The translations under genes and the position numbers were made by a program. A stretch of 64,000 nucleotides of DNA from JAJKJG01 sp036389455. GTDB lineage: Bacteria > Pseudomonadota > Alphaproteobacteria > Rhizobiales > Beijerinckiaceae. The notes under the pieces are model-generated. The model ran no database searches, had not been told where the DNA came from, and saw nothing but the letters and a program-made list of their open reading frames with translations. The DNA is taken from assembly GCA_036389455.1 (NCBI GenBank), contig DASVPW010000093.1, positions 41,675-105,674 of the forward strand. The letters are read 5' to 3'. Below, one piece after another: positions 16,477 through 25,286 of the stretch (positions are counted from its first letter, which is position 1; each line of letters starts with the position of its first letter).

Positions 16477-17490
16477 TCAGTCGAAATGGAACTTCGCCAA
16501 CTCCCGGTGCTCCGCCTCGATGCGGCGCACCGTGCCGGTGGCGGAGCGGTAGACCACGGTCTCGGTCTCGATCACCTCCTTGCCGAAGCGCACGCCCTTG
16601 AGGAGGGCGCCGTCGGTGACGCCGGTGGCGGAGACGATCACGTCGCCGCGGGCCATCTCGGCCATGTCGTACTTCTTGTTTGGGTCCTTCACCCCCATGC
16701 CGGCGGCGCGGGTGCGCTTCTCCTCGGTGTCGAGGATGAGCCGGCCCTGCATCTGGCCGCCGATGCAGCGCAGCGCGCCGGCCGCGAGCACGCCCTCAGG
16801 CGCCGCGCCGATGCCGAGATAGATGTCGATGCCGGTCTTCTCGGGCATGGTCGTGAAGATGACGCCGGCGATGTCGCCGTCGGTGATGAGGCGCACGCCC
16901 GCCCCGGTCCGGCGCACGGCCGCGATCAGCTCCTGGTGGCGCGGCCGGTCGAGGATCAGCGCCATGATCTCGCCGGGGGGCACGCCCTTGGCCTTCGCGA
17001 GGGCGTTGATGTTCTCCTCGGGCGAGGCGTCGAGATCGACGACGCCCTTGGGATAGCCCGGGCCGACGGCGATCTTCTGCATGTAGACGTCGGGGGCGGC
17101 CAAGAGCGTGCCGGCCTCGGCCATGGCCATGACGGCGATCGAGCCCGGCATGTCCTTGGCGCACAGCGTCGTGCCCTCGAGCGGATCGACCGCGATGTCG
17201 ACCTTCGGCCCCTGCCGGTTGCCAACCCGCTCGCCGATGAACAGCATCGGCGCCTCGTCGCGCTCGCCCTCCCCGATCACCACCGTGCCGTCGATCTGGA
17301 GGCGGTTGAGCTCGCGCCGCATGGCGTCGACGGCGGCCTGGTCGGCGGCCTTCTCGTTGCCCTGGCCGCGCAGGCGGGCCGAGGCGACCGCCGCGCGCTC
17401 GGTCACGCGCACGAGCTCGAGGGTGAGGATGCGCTCGATGATCTGGCCCGGCTGGACCGTGATGGCGGCCGAGGCGGTTTCCTGGGGCAT
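16477..17490 (-). CDS. glpX: class II fructose-1,6-bisphosphatase
   Basis: This 337-residue enzyme hydrolyses fructose 1,6-bisphosphate to fructose 6-phosphate in gluconeogenesis (and, in autotrophs, can act on sedoheptulose bisphosphate). GlpX motifs are clear: VVIGEGERDEAPMLFIGE, DIAVDPLEGTTLCAKD (metal and phosphate binding) and GIGAAPEGVLAAGALRCIGG. Length is typical. It lies 90 bp after hom and shares its direction. No class I enzyme is seen in the window. Confidence 0.96.
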   Translation of the reverse strand: MPQETASAAITVQPGQIIERILTLELVRVTERAAVASARLRGQGNEKAADQAAVDAMRRELNRLQIDGTVVIGEGERDEAPMLFIGERVGNRQGPKVDIAVDPLEGTTLCAKDMPGSIAVMAMAEAGTLLAAPDVYMQKIAVGPGYPKGVVDLDASPEENINALAKAKGVPPGEIMALILDRPRHQELIAAVRRTGAGVRLITDGDIAGVIFTTMPEKTGIDIYLGIGAAPEGVLAAGALRCIGGQMQGRLILDTEEKRTRAAGMGVKDPNKKYDMAEMARGDVIVSATGVTDGALLKGVRFGKEVIETETVVYRSATGTVRRIEAEHRELAKFHFD

Positions 17491-17510
17491 GGGCGGTTTC
17501 GCTCCCTTGT

Positions 17511-17545
17511 TGGCGAAATGGCGAATAGCGAATGGCGAATGGCGG
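17511..17545. repeat. short tandem GGCGAAT-type repeats between hom and glpX
   Basis: Four or five near-copies of the heptamer (A/T)GGCGAA occur in a row, and the reverse complement (ATTCGC) follows at about 17555-17572, so the region could form alternative hairpins. It sits in the 90-bp gap between hom and glpX. It may be a slippage-prone intergenic repeat. Confidence 0.55.
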
Positions 17546-17580
17546 CAAAACCCCTATTCGCGACTCACATTCGCCCATCC

Positions 17581-18903
17581 TTACTCCCGCTCGATGCGGA
17601 TCACCTGCGGCGGCTCGGAGGTCAGCCCGTCCCTCTCGATCTTGTCCAGCGCCGAGCGGATCGCGGCCTCGGTCGCCGCGTAGGTGACGAGGACGAGCGA
17701 CACCGGCGCGCCGGACTGCCCGTGCGGGTCCTTGGCGGCGGCGATGTCTGAGCGCTTCTGGACGATGCTTTCGAGCGAGATCTCCTCGTCGGCCATGTGG
17801 CGGGCGACCCCGGCCGCGACGCCGAGCCGGTCCGGCACGGTGAGGCGGATGTAGTAGCCGCCCTCGTGGCGCTGCATCGGGGCGCGCTCGAGCGTCTCGA
17901 GCCGCGAGACGGGGCGCCCGAACGGCGCCCGGATGGTGCCGCTCGCGACGTCGGCCACGTCGGCGACAACCGCCGAAGCCGTGGCGTCGCCGCCGGCGCC
18001 GGGGCCGATGAGGGTCAGCTCGCGCACCGCGTCGGCGTCGATGGTGACGGCGTTCGTGACGCCCATCACCTGCGCGATGGAGGACGATTTCGGCACCATG
18101 GTCGGGTGGACGCGCTGCTCGATGCCGGTGTCGGTGCGCTCGGCGACGCCGAGGAGCTTGATGCGGTAGCCGAGCTCGCCCGCCATCTTGAGGTCGAGGG
18201 GCGCGATCGTGGCGATGCCCTCGACGTAGACCGCGTCGGCGTCGATGCCCGTCCCGAAGGCGAGGCTCGTCAGGATCGCGAGCTTGTGGGCGGTGTCGAA
18301 ACCGCCGACGTCGAAGGTGGGATCGGCCTCGGCGTAGCCGAGGCGCTGCGCCTCCTTGAGGCACTCCGCGAAGGACAGCCCTTCCGCCTCCATGCGGGAG
18401 AGGATGTAGTTGCAGGTGCCGTTGAGGATGCCGTAGACGCGCCGCACCGCGTTGCCGTGGAGCGCCTCGCGCAGCGTCTTGATGACCGGGATGCCGCCCG
18501 CCGCCGCCGCCTCGAAGCTGAGCGCCACGCCCCACCGCTCGGCCGCCCGCGCGAGCGCGAGCCCGTGCCGCGCGAGGAGCGCCTTGTTGGCCGTGACGAC
18601 GTGGTGGCCGGAGGCGAGCGCCGTCTCGACCGTGTCCTTGGCGGCCCCGTCCGCCCCGCCGATCAATTCGACGACGCAGTCCACCTCCCGCGAGCGGGCG
18701 AGCGCGACGGGGTCGTCGAACCAGGCGTAGCCCGAGAGGTCGAGGCCGCGCTCCTTGGCCCGGCTCCGCGCCGAGACGGCGGTGACGCGGACCGGACGCC
18801 CGCAGCGCTCGGCCAACGCGTTGTCCTGCCGGGCGAGAATCCGCACCACCGCCGCGCCGACCGTGCCGAGGCCGGCGACGCCGACGCGAAGGGGCTCCAT
18901 CAT
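17581..18903 (-). CDS. hom: homoserine dehydrogenase
   Basis: This 440-residue enzyme reduces aspartate semialdehyde to homoserine with NAD(P)H, the branch point to threonine and methionine. Domains in order: Rossmann fold (VGVAGLGTVGAAVV), catalytic region (YGILNGTCNYILSRM, AEADPTFDVGGFDTAHKLAI), and a C-terminal ACT domain from about residue 350 for feedback by threonine. Two adjacent ATGs (18903, 18900) are possible starts. A longer frame upstream is not protein-like. The alaC-like gene and glpX lie nearby on the same strand. Confidence 0.95.
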   Translation of the reverse strand: MMEPLRVGVAGLGTVGAAVVRILARQDNALAERCGRPVRVTAVSARSRAKERGLDLSGYAWFDDPVALARSREVDCVVELIGGADGAAKDTVETALASGHHVVTANKALLARHGLALARAAERWGVALSFEAAAAGGIPVIKTLREALHGNAVRRVYGILNGTCNYILSRMEAEGLSFAECLKEAQRLGYAEADPTFDVGGFDTAHKLAILTSLAFGTGIDADAVYVEGIATIAPLDLKMAGELGYRIKLLGVAERTDTGIEQRVHPTMVPKSSSIAQVMGVTNAVTIDADAVRELTLIGPGAGGDATASAVVADVADVASGTIRAPFGRPVSRLETLERAPMQRHEGGYYIRLTVPDRLGVAAGVARHMADEEISLESIVQKRSDIAAAKDPHGQSGAPVSLVLVTYAATEAAIRSALDKIERDGLTSEPPQVIRIERE

Positions 18904-19092
18904 GGGATATCCGAAGGTGGGTCGATGCCCGGTCCTCATGCACTGATTTCCGGAGCGGATCAAGAAAGCGGAGCCGCAACGCCACCTCTGGCTTAGGAAG
19001 AGGCTGCGCCATGCGCCCGCCGCAATCGTTAACCTTGTAGAAACAGGGTCGACGCGCCGCCCTCCCCACCGGCGCCGAGGATTTCCAGGACG

Positions 19093-20874
19093 ATGCGGCG
19101 CGCGCTCGGATGGCTCGCTGCCGCCGCGCTGCAGGCGGCGGTGGTCCTGTGGGTCGGGGCGTTCTTCCTGTTCGGGCCGGGATTCGTGCGCGCGCCGACG
19201 GCGGCGCAAATCCGCGACCTCGTCTCGCACGGGCAGATCCGGGTCGCGACCGCGACGGACGGCACGCTCGCCGGGCAGTGCCTCCTGCCCTCCTTCGTGC
19301 CTCTCAAGGAAATCTCCCCGCACGTCGTCAACGCGGCGGTCGCGACCGAGGACGTGCGCTTCTTCAACCACGCCGGTATCGACCCGAGGGGCATCGCCCG
19401 CTCGCTCATCGCGAACCTCCTCGGGCGCTCCCGCCAAGGCGGCAGCACCATCACCCAGCAGCTCGTGAAGAACCTCCTGTTCGAGGAAAGCGAGAGCGCG
19501 CTTCCCCGCAAGCTCCTCGAGATCCCGATCGCGCTACGCTTCGAGATGGCGCTGTCGAAGGAGGAAATCCTTTCGGCCTACCTCAACCAGGCCTATTTCG
19601 CCGGGGGCGTCATCGGCATCGAGGCGGCGGCGCGGCACTTCTACGGGAAGCGCGCCCGGGACCTGAACCCTTATGAGGCCGCGGTCCTCGTCGGCATGCT
19701 GAAGTCGCCGCGGGATTACAGTCCGCGCAACCCCGACGCGGCGCTCGCCCGCGCCAAGGTGGTGCTCGCCCGCGAGGTCGCCATCGGCTTCATGACCGCG
19801 AAGGAAATGGAGCGGGCGCTCCGGTTCCGCGAGCGCCCGGGCTCGGAGGCGTTGTACGAGGTATCGTGCCAGTACTTCCGGGACTGGACGGTGCGCGCAG
19901 CCAAGGAGGAGCTTGGCCGCTCCGGGCGCTTCCGCCTGATCGTCACCCTCGACGCCCGGCGTCAGGCCGAGATGGTCTATGCCGCCGACGAGGCGGCCCG
20001 CCTGGGGCAGGCCCGCAACGCCGGCCAGGTCGCCGCCGTGGACATGAGCCCCGAAGGCGCGGTGCGGGCGATGCTCGGCGGCGCCGACTATGCCGACAGC
20101 CAATTCAACCGGGTCGTACAGGCGCGACGCTCGCCGGGGTCGCTCGCCAAGCTTCCCCTCTACGCCGAAGCTTGCCGGCAGGGCTGGCGGCCAGAGACCG
20201 AGGTCGTCGATGCCCCTCTCGTGCGCGGCTGGCCGTTAAACCACGACGGCGCCTACTGGGGCAAGATCACGCTTTCCGAATCGATGACGTGGTCGCGCAA
20301 CGGCTCGGCCGCGCGGCTCGAGCAGGCGGTGGGCGTCGACAAGGTCGTCGCCATGGCGGGCCGGCTCGGGATTTCGGGCCCGCTGCCGGCGGGGCGCGGC
20401 TTCTCGCTCGGCGCCTTCGGGGCGAGCCTCCTCGACATGACGGCGGCCTACGCCGCGGTCGCGAACGGCGGCCTGAAAGCGCACCCGCACGGCATCCTCG
20501 GCGTCGTCGGCCCCTACGGCGAGGTGGCCTGGTGGCGCAAGCGCCCGAGCCCTGAGCGGGTGCTGTCGCCGGGCTGCGCCGCGATGATGCGCACGCTCCT
20601 GCGCGGGGTCGTCCGTGACGGCACGGGACGCGCCGCGAACTTCGACCGCGCCGTGCACGGCAAGACCGGCACCTCGAACGACTACCGCGACGCCTGGTTC
20701 GTCGGCTTCTTCGGCGATACCGTCGCCGGCATCTGGGTCGGCAACGACGGCCCCGCCCCGATGGCGCGGGTCGGCGGCGCAACCCTGCCTGCGCAGGCGT
20801 TCCGCACCTACGGCGAGGGCGTGGCGGCGCTCGGTGGCGGTACGCGGCCGGTCGGCAAGGTGGCGGCGCGATAG
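19093..20874 (+). CDS. class A penicillin-binding protein (transglycosylase/transpeptidase)
   Basis: This 593-residue bifunctional peptidoglycan synthase has one N-terminal membrane anchor (about residues 8-28). Glycosyltransferase 51 domain: VATEDVRFFNHAGID with catalytic Glu86, and RQGGSTITQQLVKNLLFEE. Transpeptidase domain: SLAK with nucleophile Ser350, SRN at Ser401 and KTGTS at Lys524, so all active-site motifs are present. It is shorter than PBP1a and lacks a large C-terminal extension, close to the alphaproteobacterial PBP1a/1c-like group. It is divergent from hom. Confidence 0.92.
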   Translation: MRRALGWLAAAALQAAVVLWVGAFFLFGPGFVRAPTAAQIRDLVSHGQIRVATATDGTLAGQCLLPSFVPLKEISPHVVNAAVATEDVRFFNHAGIDPRGIARSLIANLLGRSRQGGSTITQQLVKNLLFEESESALPRKLLEIPIALRFEMALSKEEILSAYLNQAYFAGGVIGIEAAARHFYGKRARDLNPYEAAVLVGMLKSPRDYSPRNPDAALARAKVVLAREVAIGFMTAKEMERALRFRERPGSEALYEVSCQYFRDWTVRAAKEELGRSGRFRLIVTLDARRQAEMVYAADEAARLGQARNAGQVAAVDMSPEGAVRAMLGGADYADSQFNRVVQARRSPGSLAKLPLYAEACRQGWRPETEVVDAPLVRGWPLNHDGAYWGKITLSESMTWSRNGSAARLEQAVGVDKVVAMAGRLGISGPLPAGRGFSLGAFGASLLDMTAAYAAVANGGLKAHPHGILGVVGPYGEVAWWRKRPSPERVLSPGCAAMMRTLLRGVVRDGTGRAANFDRAVHGKTGTSNDYRDAWFVGFFGDTVAGIWVGNDGPAPMARVGGATLPAQAFRTYGEGVAALGGGTRPVGKVAAR

Positions 20875-20967
20875 CTCAGCCGGAACGCCGGGCCCGAAGA
20901 GGAGAGATCGACGCCTCTTACGGCGCGAGGCCGAGACCTTCCTTCCGAGACCGCCGCGTAGCCGCGC

Positions 20968-22305
20968 CTACTCGTCGGACTTGTCCGGAAGCCGGGGCAG
21001 GCCGGAGGCCGTCGTCGGCGCGAGCAGGCCGGCCTTGGCGTAGGTCATCAGCTTGCCGCGGGTGTCGGCGATATCGAGGTTGCGCATCGTGAGCTGGCCG
21101 ATGCGGTCTTGCGCGGTGAAGAACTCCTCGCCCTTCTCCATCGTCAGCCGCTCGGGCTTGTATGTCAGGTTCGGGCTCACGGTGTTGAGGATCGAGTAGT
21201 CGTTGCCACGGCGCAGCTCCAGCGTCACCTCGCCCGTGATCGCGCGCGCAATCCAGCGCTGCGCCGCTTCGCGCAGCATCAGCGCCTGCGGGTCGAACCA
21301 GCGGCCGTGGTAGAGCAGTCGCCCGAGCCTGCGGCCGTCGCCGCGGTATTGCTCGATCGTGTCCTCGTTGTGGATGCCGGTGACGAGACGCTCGTAGGCA
21401 ATGAACAGCAGTGCCATGCCGGGCGCTTCATAGATGCCGCGGCTCTTCGCCTCGATGATCCGGTTCTCGATCTGGTCCCCCATGCCGAGGCCGTGGCGTC
21501 CTCCGATCGCGTTCGCTTCCAGCATCAGCGCAACCTCGTCGGGGAACGTGTTGCCGTTGAACGCGACCGGCCGGCCTTCCTCGAAGGCGACCGTCACGCG
21601 TTCGGGCTTGATCGGCTCGTCCTCGCGCCAGAACTTCACCCCCATGATCGGCTCGACGATCGTGATCCCCTTGTCGAGGAACTCCAGATCCTTCGCCTCA
21701 TGGGTCGCGCCGAGAATGTTCGAGTCGGTCGAGTACGCCTTCTCGACGCTCATCTTGTAGCTGAAGCCCTTGCGGTTGAGATATTCCGACATCTCCTTAC
21801 GGCCGCCCAGCTCGTCGATGAACTGCTGGTCGAGCCAAGGCTTGTAGACTTGCAGGCTTGGGTTCACGAGAAGGCCGTAGCGGTAGAAGCGCTCGATGTC
21901 GTTTCCCTTATAGGTGCTCCCGTCGCCCCAGATGTTGACGTCGTCAGCCTTCATCGCCTCGACGAGCATCGTCCCGGTCACGGCGCGCCCGAGCGGCGTC
22001 GTGTTGAAGTAGGTGACGCCGGCCGTCGAGACATGGAACGCGCCGGCCTGGATCGCGGCGATCCCTTCTGCGACGAGCTGCTTGCGGCAGTCGATCAGCT
22101 TCGCGTCCTCGGCGCCGTGCTCCTTCGCCTTGCGCGGGATCGCGTCGTAGTCCGACTCGTCGGGCTGGGCGAGGTTCGCCGTATAGGCGCACGGGATCGC
22201 GCCGTTCGCACGCATCCAGACCAGCGCCGCCGTGGTGTCGAGGCCGCCGGAAAACGCGATGCCGACCTTCTGGCCGACGGGAAGCTTCCGAAGAATGGTC
22301 GCCAT
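20968..22305 (-). CDS. argG: argininosuccinate synthase (long, E. coli-type)
   Basis: This 445-residue enzyme joins citrulline and aspartate, using ATP, in arginine synthesis. The ATP-binding PP-loop (VGIAFSGGLDTTAALVWM) and VNIWGDGSTYKGNDIERFYR match the long enterobacterial form of about 447 residues, rather than the roughly 400-residue form I would expect in most alphaproteobacteria. This points to replacement or an extra copy gained by transfer. Codon use looks slightly different from its neighbours. It is divergent from the dehydrogenase at 22429. Confidence 0.95.
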   Translation of the reverse strand: MATILRKLPVGQKVGIAFSGGLDTTAALVWMRANGAIPCAYTANLAQPDESDYDAIPRKAKEHGAEDAKLIDCRKQLVAEGIAAIQAGAFHVSTAGVTYFNTTPLGRAVTGTMLVEAMKADDVNIWGDGSTYKGNDIERFYRYGLLVNPSLQVYKPWLDQQFIDELGGRKEMSEYLNRKGFSYKMSVEKAYSTDSNILGATHEAKDLEFLDKGITIVEPIMGVKFWREDEPIKPERVTVAFEEGRPVAFNGNTFPDEVALMLEANAIGGRHGLGMGDQIENRIIEAKSRGIYEAPGMALLFIAYERLVTGIHNEDTIEQYRGDGRRLGRLLYHGRWFDPQALMLREAAQRWIARAITGEVTLELRRGNDYSILNTVSPNLTYKPERLTMEKGEEFFTAQDRIGQLTMRNLDIADTRGKLMTYAKAGLLAPTTASGLPRLPDKSDE

Positions 22306-22428
22306 GCGAAGGGTCCGCGCGTTGCCGGTGCACTACTCGCGAATAGGGTGATCGGCGTCAACATGCTATCTCGCCTTCGCCATCGGGCCGGCATTGCATC
22401 GGCCCGAAACCGGCCTACCAGTGCGCCG

Positions 22429-23460
22429 ATGAAACTCCCGGCGCGCACGGGCGCGGTGACCGCAGGAGCCCGCATCTTGCCCCAAGCATCGATCCGCATC
22501 CACGTCGAGAACAATCCGGAGACGGAGCCGGCGCTTCGCTTCACGCCGGCGCATCTCGAGCGCATGCTCGCGGAAAGGCCGGAGCTGCGCGACCGTGTCG
22601 CCGTCACCGTCAACGACGAGCCGGCGCGCGCGGCCGAGATCGCCGCCGACGCCGAGATCCTGTTCGCGGTCCGCAAGCCGAAATCGCTCGCGTTCGCCAG
22701 GCGGCTGAAGTGGGTGCAGAGCATCTCGGCCGGCGTCGAGGGCCTTCTGCCGCTGATGCCGCCCGGCGCCGTCCTGACGAACGCCAGCGGCGTCCATCGC
22801 GAGAAGGGCGGCGAGTTCATCCTGACCGCGGTGCTGATGCTGAACTACGCGATCCCGCGCTTCGCCACCGACAAGGAGCGCCGGCGCTGGGCCCCGCGCT
22901 TCGAGAGCACCGTCTCGGGCAAGCGCGCCATGCTCCTCGGCGTCGGCGCGATCGGCGGCGAGGGCGCCCGGCTCCTCAAGCTCCTCGGGGTTACAACAAT
23001 CGGAGTGAGCCGGTCCGGCGGCCCGCGCGCGCACGTCGACCGGTCCGTCACCTTCGCCGAGATCGACGACCTCCTGCCGCAAACCGACTTCCTCGTCTCC
23101 TCGCTGCCGCTGACGCGTGACACCCAAGGCCTGATCGACCGCCGCCGGCTCGACCTCCTGCCCCGCCGCGCCGGGGTCGTCATCGTCGGGCGGGCCAAGG
23201 TCTTCGACTGCGACGCGCTCCGGGCGAAGCTTGCCGACGAGACCCTCGGCGGGGCGGTGCTCGACGTCTTCCCCGAGGAGCCGCTGCCGCCCGAGAGCCC
23301 GTTCTGGACGACGCCGAACCTCGTCATGACGCCGCATTGCAGCGTCGACGACCACGCCGTCTACATGGACCGCTGCGTCGCGATCTTCGCCGACAACCTC
23401 GACCGCTATCTCAGAGGCGCCCCGCTGCAAAACCTCGTCGATCCGGAGCGCGGGTACTGA
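22429..23460 (+). CDS. D-isomer-specific 2-hydroxyacid dehydrogenase family protein
   Basis: This 343-residue NAD(P)-dependent oxidoreductase has a C-terminal Rossmann part with LGVGAIGGEGARLLKLLGV, and SSLPLTRDTQGLIDRRRL. The catalytic Arg lies in VIVGRAKVFDCDAL (usually NVGRGxxVD), the Glu in VFPEEPLPPESPFW and the His in TPHCSVDD. The NVGRG loop is atypical. The first 25 residues are unconserved, so GTG or TTG starts further in are possible. The substrate is unknown; glyoxylate or hydroxypyruvate reductases are the closest kind. Confidence 0.85.
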   Translation: MKLPARTGAVTAGARILPQASIRIHVENNPETEPALRFTPAHLERMLAERPELRDRVAVTVNDEPARAAEIAADAEILFAVRKPKSLAFARRLKWVQSISAGVEGLLPLMPPGAVLTNASGVHREKGGEFILTAVLMLNYAIPRFATDKERRRWAPRFESTVSGKRAMLLGVGAIGGEGARLLKLLGVTTIGVSRSGGPRAHVDRSVTFAEIDDLLPQTDFLVSSLPLTRDTQGLIDRRRLDLLPRRAGVVIVGRAKVFDCDALRAKLADETLGGAVLDVFPEEPLPPESPFWTTPNLVMTPHCSVDDHAVYMDRCVAIFADNLDRYLRGAPLQNLVDPERGY

Positions 23461-23484
23461 CCCTCGCCCCTCTTGCAGAGAGGG

Positions 23485-24705
23485 TCATCCCACCTTCGCC
23501 ATCGGCACGACGTTGTGCAGCGTCTTGTCCGCCGTGTCGAAGAAGCGGCGGATGTTGCGGGCGGCCTGGCGGATGCGCTGCTCGTTCTCGACAAGCGCGA
23601 TGCGCACGTAGTCGTCGCCGTGCTCGCCGAAGCCGATGCCGGGCGCGACCGCGACGTCGGCCTTCTCGACGAGGAGCTTCGAGAACTCGAGGCTGCCGAG
23701 GGAGCGGAATTTTTCGGGGATCGGCACCCAGGCGAACATCGAGGCGGACGGGGCCGGGATCGGCCAGCCGGCCTTGGCGAAGCACTCGACGAGCACGTCG
23801 CGGCGGCGCCGATAGGTCGCCCGCATCTCGCGGATGCAGTCCTCGGGGCCGTTCAGCGCCGCGGTCGCGGCGACCTGCACCGGCGTGAAGGCGCCGTAGT
23901 CGAGGTATGACTTCACGCGGGCGAGGGCCGCGAGGAGCCGCTCGTTGCCGACCGCGAAGCCGATGCGCCAGCCCGCCATCGAGAAGGTCTTGGACATCGA
24001 GGTGAACTCGACCGCGACGTCCATGGCGCCCGGCACCTGCAGCACGGAGGGCGGGGGGCTACGGTCGTCGAAGTAGACCTCGGCATAGGCGAGGTCGGAG
24101 AGGAGGATGAGCTCGTGCCGTTTCGCGAAGGTCACGAGCTCGCGGTAGAAGTCGAGGTCGGCGACGTAGGCGGTCGGGTTCGACGGGTAGCAGACGACGA
24201 CCGCGATCGGCTTCGGGATCGAGCGCGTCACCGCCCGCTCGAGAGCCGGGAAGAAGGCGTCCGTCGGCTCCGCCGGCACCGAGCGGATGACGCCCCCCGC
24301 CATGAGGAAGCCGAAGGCGTGGATCGGGTAGCTCGGGTCCGGCACCAGCACCACGTCGCCGGGCCCGGTGATGGCCTGCGCCATGTTGGCGAAGCCCTCC
24401 TTCGAGCCGAGCGTCGCGACGACCTGGGTCTCGGGATTGAGCTTCACCCCGAAGCGGCGCAGATAGTAGCCGGCCTGGGCGCGACGCAGGCCCGCGATGC
24501 CCTTCGAGGCCGAGTAGCGGTCGGTGCGCGGCTTGCCCGCCGTCTCGCACAGCTTCTCGATCACGTGCGGCGGCGCCGGGAGATCGGGATTGCCCATGCC
24601 GAGGTCGATGATGTCGGCGCCTTGGGCCCGGGCCTGCGCCTTGATCTTGTTGACCTGCTCGAAGACGTAAGGCGGCAGGCGCTTGATGCGGTGGAACTCG
24701 TGCAT
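23485..24705 (-). CDS. alaC: class I/II aminotransferase (AlaC / LL-DAP aminotransferase-like)
   Basis: This 406-residue PLP-dependent fold type I aminotransferase includes DIIDLGMGNPDLPAPPHV, the GLRRAQAGYY stretch and VVCYPSNPTA. The PLP lysine is in EFTSMSKTFSMAGWRIGF, and the C-terminal Arg region carries substrate binding. Close relatives in alphaproteobacteria are annotated as LL-diaminopimelate aminotransferase-like or AlaC glutamate-pyruvate aminotransferase. I favour alanine formation, but specificity is inferred. It is convergent with the dehydrogenase ending at 23460. Confidence 0.85.
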   Translation of the reverse strand: MHEFHRIKRLPPYVFEQVNKIKAQARAQGADIIDLGMGNPDLPAPPHVIEKLCETAGKPRTDRYSASKGIAGLRRAQAGYYLRRFGVKLNPETQVVATLGSKEGFANMAQAITGPGDVVLVPDPSYPIHAFGFLMAGGVIRSVPAEPTDAFFPALERAVTRSIPKPIAVVVCYPSNPTAYVADLDFYRELVTFAKRHELILLSDLAYAEVYFDDRSPPPSVLQVPGAMDVAVEFTSMSKTFSMAGWRIGFAVGNERLLAALARVKSYLDYGAFTPVQVAATAALNGPEDCIREMRATYRRRRDVLVECFAKAGWPIPAPSASMFAWVPIPEKFRSLGSLEFSKLLVEKADVAVAPGIGFGEHGDDYVRIALVENEQRIRQAARNIRRFFDTADKTLHNVVPMAKVG

Positions 24706-24789
24706 CGAGGGGTCCTCAAGGTGCCGGTGCGGGCGGGGTGGCGAGTGGTGTAGCAGGTCGGCGGATTCGTTGCAGCCCTCGGCTGGGCG

Positions 24790-25152
24790 TCACCGGACGA
24801 CGGGCGGCTTCGGCGCCTCGACCGCCGCGCCGGCCGCCTTCGCCTCGCTGGCCCGGGCCTCGTTGGCGGCGCGGAGCGCGTCCATCTCGGCCTCGCCCCC
24901 CTTGACGGCGCCAGGGTGCTTCGCGGCGACGGCGCGCTTCGGCGGAGCGACCCCGACCGGCGTATAGTCGATCGCCGCCGGGCGGCTGCCCTCGACGAAG
25001 TCGGCGGCCTTCTTCCGCTCGGCCCCGACCCCCACCGCCACGAACCCGTCGCGGACGTAGTTGGTGTCGCCGGAGCAGCCGGCGAGGACCGCGGCCGACG
25101 CGGCGCACACGCACAAAAGCAGGTTCCGACCCGGCAGGCGGCCCATCAGCAC
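24790..25152 (-). CDS. small lipoprotein
   Basis: This 120-residue protein has a lipoprotein signal peptide (LLLCVCAASAAVLAGCSGD, lipobox LAGC). The mature part is short, Ala/Pro-rich and charged, with AIDYTPVGVAPPKR. No catalytic motif is seen. It is divergent from phaC, sharing the 134-bp gap 25153-25286. Confidence 0.75.
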   Translation of the reverse strand: MLMGRLPGRNLLLCVCAASAAVLAGCSGDTNYVRDGFVAVGVGAERKKAADFVEGSRPAAIDYTPVGVAPPKRAVAAKHPGAVKGGEAEMDALRAANEARASEAKAAGAAVEAPKPPVVR

Positions 25153-25243
25153 TTGGCTCCCCGAAAAGCGACGTTTCGGCCCGAACCATAATCGTTCTGG
25201 CGATTTTGGTCGCTAGAGCGTTAAAATGACGAAAAGAGGGCCC

Positions 25244-25259
25244 GGACCTTGCAAGGTCC
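25244..25259. promoter_or_regulatory. 16-bp perfect palindrome upstream of phaC
   Basis: GGACCTTGCAAGGTCC is its own reverse complement and lies 28 bp before the phaC ATG, between the likely promoter and the ribosome-binding site (GAGGAAA). Its position suits an operator, for example for a PHA regulator, or an mRNA hairpin near the start. Binding is inference. Confidence 0.45.
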
Positions 25260-25286
25260 AGGGCCTCCATCGAGGAAACGCCCGCC

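Noticed and set aside
18904..19437. Extension of the homoserine dehydrogenase frame upstream of 18903
   Set aside because: The added residues overlap the divergent penicillin-binding-protein gene and its promoter gap; the Rossmann motif begins right after ATG 18903.
21109..22428. Plus-strand frame continuing into the hydroxyacid dehydrogenase from 21109
   Set aside because: This part is antisense to argG; the dehydrogenase proper starts near 22429.
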